A program made the position numbers and the translations under genes. A stretch of 64,000 bases of DNA from Panax quinquefolius (Eukaryota > Streptophyta > Magnoliopsida > Apiales > Araliaceae), in assembly GCA_020205615.1 (NCBI GenBank), contig CM035152.1:155605669-155669668 (forward strand), given 5' to 3'. Of the stretch, positions 1 to 9,347 are shown piece by piece. The first letter of the stretch is position 1. Each line of letters opens with the position of its first letter. A model generated the notes under the pieces. That model saw nothing but the letters and a program-made list of their open reading frames with translations, was not told the DNA's origin and searched no databases.

Positions 1-455
1 GTATAATTCTAAATATTATAATTTGGGATTATAATCTTTTGCAAATAAATATAGCTTAAAGGAATAAAGATGTTCGATGCTTGTTAGTTTAATCGTATTT
101 GTTAACAACTTAATTCACATGTAAATTAAATTAATTAACTTTGAAAACTAATTTTGGCTTGAATATATAAGTAAGTCAATTTTAAAAAATATTCTTGCTC
201 ATCAGTTCACAAAAACACGTTTGAGAAAAATTATTTAATTTTAAATAATATTCTTATAAATATCGCCCTTGCAAGAAATACAAAGTTAGATACTTTAATG
301 GATCAATTACATATTCTATTACATTTTTAAAAATATTTACAATAATAGTGTATAGATAAAATAATTATAAAAGTAATTATTTTTTTATATTTTTTTATAA
401 AATTAATACATTTGGGTCTCTTATCTCTGTTTCTCTCTCTTTTTTCCCATATAAT
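1..455. other. AT-rich intergenic DNA
   Basis: I see no gene here. About 50 bp at 301-350 recur with few changes at 2351-2401, so part of this stretch belongs to a dispersed repeat. A pyrimidine-rich run near 415-445 (TCTCTTATCTCTG and TCTCTCTC) lies just before the small ORF that follows. It resembles the Y-patch of plant core promoters. Confidence 0.5.
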
Positions 456-874
456 ATGAACACGAACAATTCTTCCATCTCCTTCTATTCTCTGCAAAAT
501 TACTTCTCCCGCTCTCCAAGTTTTCCTTCAAATATCTTCTACAAGGTTTATGCTCTTCTAATTCTACTTTCATTTCCACAAACAAATCCTACATGGGCTC
601 TCTATTCACTAATCCCAAGGCTCTTCCTCCCACATGTTCATAATGCAGAAGCCTTTTCTGAAGAGTAAGAGCAGCTATGAAGAAGAAAGCAGCAACAACC
701 AAAAAGCTCAAGTTTCAGTATGATCCCTCAAGCTATGCCCTCAATTTTGATGATGGGTTTGGAGAGATAAATAGATCATTTCAACCGCCCAGGTTTTTGG
801 AGGAAGAGGAGTACTGTTTAAACACAACTACTACTTGGGTTTATGTCGTATGGGTTGTGTTGGTTGAATCTTAG
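456..874 (+). CDS. Unrecognised small plant gene or gene remnant, two adjoining frames
   Basis: Two short open frames follow each other: 456-668 (70 codons, hydrophobic middle ALLILLSF) and 677-874 (65 codons, with YDPSSYALNFDDGFGE followed by PPRFLEEEEY). Another frame across 640-720 reads KSKSSYEEESSNNQKAQ, so the original protein probably ran through both pieces, and a frameshift or unrecognised intron now separates them. The acidic and aromatic run after YDPSSY looks like real coding sequence rather than random AT-rich DNA. I do not recognise the family, and small plant-specific proteins are the best general guess. A pyrimidine-rich leader precedes the first ATG. It could be a live gene with an intron or a decayed copy; the sequence alone does not decide. 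Confidence 0.35.
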
Positions 875-1029
875 ATTTAGATATAAGGATGTTGAAAATT
901 TTATTATGTGTATAACGTTGGGATTTGTTAATTTTGAATTTGTTCACTGTGCACTGTTTCATATGCAGGTAGGGGAGAGAATTGCTAATATATTATGGGA
1001 ATTTTTTTTAATTTTGTGGGATAATCTTT

Positions 1030-1390
1030 TAGTAACCAATCCACATCCACACCTGCAGTTTATTCATAGTGCAGTTGGTAGCCAAACATTCATTCCAAGG
1101 TAACCAATTCAGTGTTATTAGGTTACCAAATTATTTTGAATGTGATGCAGTTGGTAGCCAAAACCTTCATACAATGGGTAGCCAAACCTTCATACCAAGG
1201 TAATCAATTCAATTTTATTAAGTTATCGATTTATTTTGAATGTGATGCAGTTGGTAGCCAAACCTTCATGCAGTTGGTTGCCAAACTTTCAAACCAAGGT
1301 AACCAATTCATACTGCATGTGTGGATGTAGATTGGTTACCTTGGTATAAGAATTTAGTTACCTTGATATAAAAGTTTGGTTATTCTCTCG
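1030..1390. repeat. GGTAACC-rich tandem/dispersed repeat, copy 1
   Basis: About three diverged direct repeats share the core GCAGTTGGTAGCCAAACCTT followed by CCAAGGTAACCAATTCA, and two of them carry the linker TTTTGAATGTGATG. GGTAACC is palindromic, and the inverted form GGTTACC appears at 1333-1380. The same repeat occurs at 3050-3360 in the same orientation. I see no coding potential. Confidence 0.7.
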
Positions 1391-1947
1391 TTTATTTTAT
1401 TTCTTCTTTGTTCATCTTTTTTTTTTTCTATTTCGTTCTGTAGATTCAAACGTAACATAATAATTTTTTCAAAGAAATTGCTTGAAATCAAGCTCCTACG
1501 TGTTTTAACCGTTGATCTTCTTGATATTTCAAATCTGTTCCATTTATTATCACTAATTTTTCTTAATCCATCGAAATTTCAATTAGCTGAATTAGATGTA
1601 CCTTATATTATACTTTTTTTTCAACTGTGAACTTTATTTTTTAAATTAGTTTCTCTATGATCATTCCAGATCTAGTAATTTCCTCGTGTACAATTAATCT
1701 GGTTCATTTAGCTCACGGACTTAAAAGATTTAGTTTTGAAATATATTTGTTCCACTTTTATGGACTGCTATTAAGTGAATTCTGGCGATAATGTGTATTG
1801 CACTATTCTTGATATTATTGTATATTATTGCACTATTATTGTAATTATTTTATTGATGCACTATTCTTGTAATTATTTAATATTTGTTGTATATTATTGT
1901 AAAGAACCCTACTTTAATTGCCCTCCACAGTCCAAACTTCCTGTCAC
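1391..1947. other. AT-rich intergenic DNA
   Basis: No gene is visible. The part at about 1770-1925 (repeated GCACTATTCTTGTAATTATT, then TTTGTTGTATA and TGTAAAGAACC) resembles 23345-23475 just beyond the far end of retroelement A. It is therefore probably a dispersed repeat. Confidence 0.4.
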
Positions 1948-2245
1948 TAAGGGTGTAAATGAACTGAGTCGAGTCGAGTCGAGTATTGAGTTGCTCAAAT
2001 TTGATTCACAAATTTATTGAGTATAAAATAAGGTTTGATAAAGGCTCGTTTAGCTATCGAGTCGATCACGATCTCGAATCGAGCCCGAGCAGTTTGAATT
2101 TTTTGAAAGAATATGATCCGAGTATCAATAGAAAATTAACATTTGAGGAGGTTCGAGTAATCTATCGAACTTTAAAATTTTTTCATATTTGAATCATTTA
2201 TATCTCGAGTCGAGCGAGTACGAATCGAGCCCGAACTGTTTATTT
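1948..2245. repeat. GAGTCGAG-type dispersed repeat, copy 1
   Basis: It starts with GGGTGTAAATGAACTGAGTC, then repeats GAGTCGAG, and includes GGCTCGTTTAGCTATCGAG and ATCGAACTTTAAAATTT. Related copies lie at 29517-29755 and 51520-51835. There is no long ORF. It may be a non-autonomous element, but I could not define its ends. Confidence 0.6.
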
Positions 2246-2553
2246 ATTTTGCGATTTTACTTTCACCAAAGATATGAGACCCTTGGAGAAATATTCTAAG
2301 AAACATAATCAAGCCCGGTATAATCACTACTTTAAACCCCAATGTTTAAAGGATGAATTACATATTCTATTACATTTTTAAAAATAATTACAACAATAGT
2401 GCACTCTTAAAATATTTATATAATTAATACACTTCTCATATTTATTTACAATATTAGTGCAATTAGGATTCCTTAATTTAAGGAATTAATGTACAATTAG
2501 GATTCTTTTATTTAGGGGATTAGTATTGGTTTACTTGTTAAATTAAGTAATTA
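2246..2553. other. AT-rich spacer
   Basis: No gene is visible. It includes the second copy (2351-2401) of the 50-bp repeat at 301-350, and the sequence TTAGGATTC repeated twice near 2462-2505. Confidence 0.4.
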
Positions 2554-2556
2554 ATA

Positions 2557-2955
2557 TATCTACCAAACAACCAAATAAATTGCAGTCCTTCTATCATCGT
2601 GAATCTTCATGAACTCATGATCCGCCGACGAATCCTTCCGGCCGATTGTCACCACGTCGGGTTGGCAAGTCCTTGCCATCTGTCGGTACGCCGCCTTGAT
2701 CTCTAGACCAGAGGCGCCCATCGGAATTCTGAGAACTTTGTAGAGCGAAAAAGAAGCCAGATTGGGATATGATAAACAAGTATTGAATGGTCTAGCGGCG
2801 GTAATACTCAATTGATCTAAATCGGTCACTTTCGATGCTCATGAGAATTTATAGTTACCGGATAGTCTAAACGGAGGTGGCAATGGAAGTGGCGAGATGA
2901 GAGAATAAGTTGGAGGAGCAGAGGTGATTGATGATACAGGGGAGTGTGGAGTGTG
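2557..2955 (-). pseudogene. DnaJ (J-domain) protein pseudogene, DnaJ11/DJC23-like
   Basis: The minus-strand frame from 2829 down to 2560 contains a J-domain: SLYKVLRIPMGAS, then EIKAAYRQMARTCQPDVV, then HEFMKIH. This order matches the small single-exon chloroplast J-proteins of plants. Three faults mark it as broken. The catalytic HPD triad needed to stimulate Hsp70 ATPase reads QPD. The helix after MKIH has lost about ten residues before RRTAIY. An in-frame TGA at 2839-2841 separates the J-domain from an upstream same-frame stretch (APPTYSLISPLPLPPP), which looks like the transit-peptide region. The copy lies next to the GGTAACC repeat. The J-domain identification is firm, while the exact orthologue is inferred. 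Confidence 0.75.
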
Positions 2956-2972
2956 ATGTTTGAAAAGAGAGG

Positions 2973-2974
<2 letters not shown>

Positions 2975-3005
<31 letters not shown>
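2975..3005. repeat. (TA)n microsatellite
   Basis: An uninterrupted TA run of about 15 units lies in the upstream part of the DnaJ pseudogene. Confidence 0.95.
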
Positions 3006-3009
<4 letters not shown>

Positions 3010-3049
3010 GGATTTGTGGAGATAGATGTTTATTCGTAAGCAATGGTTT

Positions 3050-3360
3050 GTGTTTTTATAGTGCATTTGGTAACAAAACCTTTCATACCAAGGTAACCAT
3101 ACTGTCATCTCAAGGTAACCAATCAACCTCCACACCAGCAGTTTTTTCATAGTGCAGTTGGAAACTAAACCTTCACATTAAGGTAATCAAACTGTCATAT
3201 CAAGGTAACCAATCAACCTCCACACCTGAAGTTTTTTTATAGTGCAGTTGGTAACCAAACCTTCATACCAAGGTAACCAATTCAGTTTTATTAAGTTACC
3301 AATTTAGTTTGAATGTGATGTAGTTGGTAGCCAACCATTCATACAAAGGTAACCATTTTA
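3050..3360. repeat. GGTAACC-rich tandem/dispersed repeat, copy 2
   Basis: This is a second cluster of the repeat at 1030-1390, with at least three units. Two of them contain AACCAATCAACCTCCACACC and then ATAGTGCAGTTGG. It has the same orientation as copy 1, so the pair brackets the region with the DnaJ pseudogene as direct repeats. Confidence 0.7.
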
Positions 3361-3804
3361 TTATTTATGAGTAACAAAATAGTTATAAAAAAAATTCCAG
3401 AACAGTAAAAGTTACATCTATTTATTTTTAAACATTTTGTAGGGCAAATCTTCTTCTTAATCTCATTAGCATTTTGGACAACGGATATTCACGGCAGTGT
3501 AATGGCGGAGTATGTGAGGTGTAGCTGTGACGCCCCTAAAATAGGTATATATCACCCATCTTGAGTCGCTAAATACATGGTACAGAATACAAATACAATC
3601 TTAAATATACAACATGAGCTGTGAGTTTTAATACAAATATTGTCTTCTAGACAGTATTAAAACTCAAAATAAATCCTCAATATATTTATTAAGACACTAT
3701 TTCATAGAATAGTGAGGACTACTAATGCTATCATCTGGACCGTCACTCCGTTCCCCGACTAGTCCATGCTACGTTCTCATTTCCTGAAGAGAACAATGAA
3801 AGTA

Positions 3805-4380
3805 AAAAGGTTATTCCAACAGAATAATAAAGAATGGAATAACAACAGAATAATAAAGAATGGAATAACAATGAAATCACCGTACGCATGCGATAGGCCT
3901 TGACAGACGAGTTATTCAATGTAATAATAATTAATGGAAACGAAGTCGGCGTAATACGATCGACGCGGGATATTCCAGCGTAATAATAAAGAATGGAATA
4001 ATGAAGAATTTCACCATGTATGCGGTACTTTCTTGACCCATATGATATTCCAAATGTAATAATAAAGAATGGAATAACAACAGAAATCACCACGCATGCG
4101 ATAATCGCCTTGCAATTCTGGTTATTCCAACAGAATAATAATTAATGGAACTGTGTCAGGAATGTCATGCACCGGCTGTGATATTCCAATGTAATAATAA
4201 AGAATGGAATAATGTAAGAATTTCACCATGTATGCGGCAGATCAGATATACAAAGTTATTCCAACATAATAATAAAGAATGGAATAATGAGAAGAATTTC
4301 ACCAAGTATATAGGGTAGCCAGCGTATCTGAGTTATTCCAACAGAATAATAAAGAATGGAATAATGTAAGTTCTCTTCAT
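3805..4380. repeat. Minisatellite of TTATTCCA..TGGAATAA hairpin units in the LTR
   Basis: About eight units of 55-80 bp each contain TTATTCCA (or ATATTCCA), a short AATAATAAAGAA spacer and TGGAATAA, followed by a variable tail with ATTTCACCATGTATGCGG. The two arms can pair. The same array, with different unit numbers and tails, occurs in every full LTR of the family in this window. Confidence 0.8.
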
Positions 4381-4563
4381 GAATACGAAGAAATAATACC
4401 CTTTACCGTAAAAAGAAGAGTATTCCGATTTGGTAGGCGAGGATATTCTTGGAGAAAACTTACACTACGCTCAAAGCTTCTTAAAACTCTAAAGAAATAC
4501 GCCAAGATTATAGAAGAATTCTCTCGAACTTCGGTGTGTGGTTTTTAATTCTAACTAAGCATC

Positions 4564-4573
4564 CTATTTATAG
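4564..4573 (-). promoter_or_regulatory. Putative TATA box of the LTR promoter
   Basis: The minus strand reads CTATAAATAG in a context conserved in the other LTRs (10783, 35800, 44294 and 48530 on minus; 21426 and 26254 on plus). The hairpin array lies downstream of it in the direction of transcription, so the array would be part of the RNA leader. Confidence 0.6.
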
Positions 4574-4941
4574 GAAAATAGAAAGGATACTATCTTCGCA
4601 ATATACAATAAAATATAATATATTCTATTTATAATCAAATAAAACAAAACTTTATAAAAAATATTCTATTTTATATAAAAAGATTTTACTATGCAAATAC
4701 TATGCAAACACTATGCATAATAAAATATAATATATTCTAATTATTGTCTAATAAAATAAATAACTTTATAAAAGTATTGCATTTTTTTATATAAAAAGAT
4801 TTTACTATGCAAAACACTATGCATAATAGAATATAATATATTCTAATTATTATCTAATAAAACAAATAACTTTATAAAAGTATTCTATTTTATATAAAAA
4901 GCTTTTTACATTTTATTACATTAATAATACTAATAAAACAA

Positions 4942-4972
<31 letters not shown>

Positions 4973-5680
4973 AACTTTCATGACTTCATAAAAAGACACC
5001 TCAATATATCTAACAACATTTATCATTATTATTCTAATTCACAATATTAATCGACCTGTGTCGCTCCCAAAGTAAAGAGGGGCTTTCCAATAAGGATTTC
5101 TCCCTATCATGCAGCGCAATTAGGTGACCAAACCTCTCCTTGGCAGAACTTCCAGACATCATTAATATTGCAAATAATAATATTAATAACTCTTTTATCT
5201 CAATTATTGATTTAATAATATATAAAAATATCGACAATAATTGAATCAAATAACGTGAGATACTATGCAACAATTAAGCAATAATTGAACAAAATTGAGT
5301 GACTTCTCACGTAAGCATCAATAATCAATACCATGTCTACTTATACGCAACCACGCCAGACATCGCTTTTTTTACTAATGAGTAATTCAACAGTTTTAAC
5401 ATGTTAAAAACTTTTGCCGTTATTTTCATAAAAATGTTTTATCGTTTTCTCAATCCGACAATAATTTCGTTGTGGGGTCCACCAATGATTGTGCAGTCGT
5501 ACAAATATTCCCTATTAAAATGAATATTTCCCGACCAATCGAATATTATATAACAACTTGCGTACTTTGCAAAATTTATAAATTTTACCCACAACTATAA
5601 CATTATATCAAATTTATTCCATAATATTTAAAAATGATATTTATAGAAAAATCATCTTTATTAAAAAGTTGGGGTCTTAC

Positions 5681-7571
5681 TGTTAGGTTTGTAATATTCA
5701 TGAACGCAATTAAATTGCATAAAATAAGCGGAAGCGTGAAAAATTAGAGTTTAAAATTTTACAAACCATATACCCGGATCACCCTTTATGCACAATTATT
5801 AATTAAACGAAAATATGAAGGACAAGAATCATACCCTTGAAGATCCGAGCTTCCTCAGGTACAAGTTCACTTCCAAATCTTTTTCGCGTTCAACTTGAAT
5901 CCACCGGGTTTGGTTCATTCCTTTGATCAACGTTAGCCACCCAAGTGTTTAGCCTCTAGAGATGATCCACCAAGAAAGAATAAAGATTCAAGAAGATGGG
6001 TATTTGGTAAAACCCTAATTTTCTATCTCTCATAGAAAAGGAGCGTACTCTCCCAACTATTGGAATTACGTATGTTGTCAAAAAGCCAACAACAACTCTA
6101 ACCCCTTCACCCATAATAAGACTCCTCTTATTTATAGATGTAAGAAACCCTCCTTAATAATTAAGAAATTGGGTTTTATTTTAATTAATTAAATTCCTTT
6201 AATTAATTAAGCTCCCCTAATCTTATTAGAGATAATTAATTAAACTCTTTTAATTAATTAGCCTCCTAATCTAATTAGGATATATGAGAGTACTTTTATT
6301 AATTAATTTTCAAACTCCTTTAGGAATTAAATAATAATAATAGTAATAATAATAATAAGACTCCTCTTATTAATTTATATTTAATATTTCCAAAATATTA
6401 AATAATAAATATTAAGCTATTTAATTTATTCTATCACCATAGATTAAATTAAATATACTTAACTTATTATTACGATTATGCCATTAACTTCTTAAATAAT
6501 TATTCTTCCTTTTATGGTGTGACCCTTTAGGTTCTCCCTATTAAATCGGTTGTGAATAAATCAATTAGAACAATTCTAATCTTATTTAAATAAATAAATT
6601 AAAATATTAATTTATTTAAATAAATAATATTTATTCTACAATAGGGATAAGCCTCCCCAGCGATCAACGACTTTCCAGATAATATAGATTTCAACATTAA
6701 TCATAAAAGAACCTTTGAATTAATAGTTACCGTATAATTCAATCCTTTCACCATAAAATGTCCTAATTAAATATAAGACATAGAATTACTGTCAAGTCTT
6801 ATTTTATTTAATTATATGTATTTCGACTCTTAAATGCACAACTCCAAATAATGCAAATTAGAAACTCCTTTCTAATTTCATTCCGCCGCCAAGGACTACT
6901 TTGGGATGTCATTTTATCGAATCACATAGGACATTTCTCTTCTTTTACTAGAAGCGGTAGATTCTTTATTGATCATACATTATCTCCATGTACAACTTAT
7001 TATACCCAAGCATACCCTTTGATATACCCTAAGGGTCTTAAGGAATAAGTCAAAGTATAACTCATCATACACAAGATACTATGATGATCTCAAGTCCAAG
7101 GATCACTTGTACTACTATCACTACAGGAATTCCTATTGATAGGCTAGTAAAACTCCATTAGATATTCCTTAGCGAGCCACGTTCAGTGAACTTATTCTCT
7201 AATAAGCACCTACATACTTGCTTTAGTGTCTCCACACAAATGATCATGAGATCAATTATCCTCATCTAATGAGCAAGCAACGTATGTACCAATCTATCCG
7301 GATTCACTAATCCCCAATTTAGTAATCCAATGATTGGGAACTATTTTAGTTTTAAGCTTTCTAAGAATTTAGATCTCATTAGAATGATCATCATCATTAT
7401 TCTAAAAGCATTGCTTAAAACTATGGGTTTATCACATATTATAAAACAACATCATGTAGATAATTAAAAGCCTTTAATAAATTAATACTTTTTATGAATA
7501 AATGAATAAGATTGTTACAAAGTATATGCTTTATCATCAAACATAATTGGCTTGTGTGCATACTACTTTCA
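5681..7571 (-). mobile_element. Solo LTR of an unrelated (Copia-type) retrotransposon
   Basis: The insert begins TGTTAGGTTTG and ends ACTACTTTCA. It is flanked by the perfect 5-bp duplication CTTAC (5676-5680 and 7572-7576). Without it, element A reads GGGGTCTTACAAACTCCCC, as expected for an LTR/polypurine junction. The 1,891 bp have TG..CA ends and no gag or pol, so this is a solo LTR. On the minus strand its 3' end carries CGCTTCCGCTT shortly before the terminus. That pattern is common in plant Copia LTRs and is the basis for the strand and superfamily call. Confidence 0.85.
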
Positions 7572-7577
7572 CTTACA

Positions 7578-7590
7578 AACTCCCCTTATT
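7578..7590 (-). promoter_or_regulatory. Polypurine tract of element A
   Basis: The minus strand reads AATAAGGGGAGTT immediately before the LTR start TGTAAGAC. This is the usual site for priming plus-strand DNA synthesis. The matching sites are 38209-38223 in element C and about 37148-37162 in element B. Confidence 0.7.
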
Positions 7591-8110
7591 ATAAAATTTC
7601 GCCCTCGAAATTAGGGTATGTACCTGGTATGTCGAAAAGGTAAGGATATCTTGATTTCATTTCAGATTCTAACTTCCAAGTCATTTCCTCAACATCGTGG
7701 TTTCTCCACAAAACTTTGAATTGAGGTATAACCTTGGAGCATAGAATATGTTCATTCTTATCCAAGATTTGAACAGGAACCTCTTCATACGTCAAATCTT
7801 CCGCTATTTCGTCCTTTTGTAACTCAATAATGTAGTTCGGGTCTTCTATATATTTACATAACATGGATATATGAAAAACGTTATGAACACGAGACATACT
7901 TGGCGGTAAAGCGAGTCTATACGCCACAGTTCCTACTCGATCGAAGATTAAAAATGGACTAATTAATCGAGGATTGAGCTTTCCTCTCTTTTCAAATCTC
8001 GTAACTCCTTTCCATAGCAACACGTAACAACACATGATCTCCAATATCGAATTCCACGTCCTTTCGATGAAGATCAGCATAACTCTTTTGTCATTCTTGT
8101 GAGGTTTTTA
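7589..8110 (-). pseudogene. Element A: integrase C-terminus with chromodomain-like tail
   Basis: The minus-strand frame reads GKLNPRLISPF, then VAYRLALPPSMSRVHNVFHI, which is the typical end of a chromovirus integrase. A tail follows with VLWRNHDVEEMTWKLESEM and YPYLF, which resembles the chromodomain thought to guide integration to modified chromatin. The link to the integrase core (8412 onward) is broken by frameshifts around 8080-8410, so no complete integrase exists. The polypurine tract overlaps the end of this frame. Confidence 0.8.
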
Positions 8111-8411
8111 TACGTTGTCGCATCGTTTGAATCTTTTCCGTAGTCATACGTACAAACTCCGGTCCCAACAACGTTGCTTCACCCACCTCATTCTAGCATA
8201 CTGGAGAATGACACTTTCTTCCGTACAACGCTTCGAATGGAGCCATGCCAATACTTGTTTGGTAGCTATTGTTGTAGGAAAACTCTACCAATGGTAAGAA
8301 CTTGTCCCAACTTCCCTTGAAGTCCAGGACACAAAGTCTTAATAAATCTTCAGGAGTTTGAATAGTCCTCTCTGATTGTCCGTCCGGCTGAGGATGATAT
8401 GTCGAACTAAA

Positions 8412-9342
8412 TCATAAGTCCGTTCCCATAGCTTTTTGCAAACTAACCCAAAATCGTGAAGTGAATCTTGGGTCTAGATCAGAAACTATGGATACTGGCA
8501 TACCATGTAGTCTTATAATCTCGTTTATGTACATACGAGCAAGACGTTCAAGTGTATAAGTTTCTCGTATTGGTAAGAAATGAGCAGACTTGGTCAATCT
8601 ATCAACAATGACCAAAATTGCATCTATGCCTTGAGAAACCTTGGGAAGACCAGTAACGAAATCCATGGTAATGTGCTCCCACTTCCATTCTGGAATTTCA
8701 AGTGGTTGCAATGGACCTTTTGGAACTTGATGCTCCGCCTTTACTCGTTGAAAAGTTAGACACCTTGAGATAAACAACACTATCTCTCTCTTCATATTGC
8801 TCCACCAAAATATATGATGAAGATCACGATACATTTTGGTACTCCCAGGATGGATTGTAAACGGTGTGTTGTGCGCCTCCATCATAATTTTATACTTTAA
8901 ATCAGGGTCGTTAGGAACACAAAGTCTGGATTTGACTCGAAGTATTCCTTCTTCATCGATTCTTGCTTCCGGTATAGCACCTTCTTGCACTTTCTTCCTC
9001 ATACGCTTCAGCTCCAGATCTGTAACTTGAGCAGCTTTAACTTTATCAATTAAAGTCGGTTCTACTCGTATATTCGTTATCATCACATGGGTCCCTAGAG
9101 TCTTTAACACTATCTCCATCCTTTGCAAGTCACACAAAATGGGCCTTTGCGTTGTCAATATCGCACTCGTACCCGCATATGATCTTCTATTCAATGCGTC
9201 AGCTACCACGTTCGCTTTTCCAGGATGGTATTGGATGGTATGATCATAATCTTTCAACAGTTCAAGCCAACGTCGTTATTGCATGTTGAGTTTCTTTTGA
9301 GTGAAGAAATATTTGAGGTTTTTATTATCCGTAAAGATCTCC
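8412..9342 (-). pseudogene. Element A: RNase H end and integrase core (broken)
   Basis: On the minus strand the RNase H tail ([21 protein letters not shown]) is followed by the integrase zinc-binding and core regions: HPGSTKMYRDLHHIFWW, then MDFVTGLP and SIVSDLDPRFTSRFW. Two of the three catalytic acids are visible, in MDF and SDLDP. The third, normally in a QSER-type motif, falls beyond the frame break. The second zinc-binding CxxC reads CLTFQ, a lost cysteine. An in-frame TAA near 9278 interrupts RNase H. The frame is cut at 9347 by the next solo LTR. Confidence 0.85.
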
Positions 9343-9347
9343 ACTTT

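Larger units (their letters stand above)
3526..5680 (-). repeat. 3' LTR of element A, internally deleted
   Basis: It runs from TGTGACGCCCC to GGGGTCTTAC; the last A is displaced to 7577 by the Copia-type insertion. Compared with the 5' LTR it lacks about 0.8 kb: the text jumps from the AATGAAAGTAAAA stretch near 3807 straight into the hairpin array, skipping the CACTACGGGCC array seen at 17700-17960. The palindromic TATA-like CTATTTATAG at 4564-4573 probably marks the promoter of the minus-strand transcript. Confidence 0.85.
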
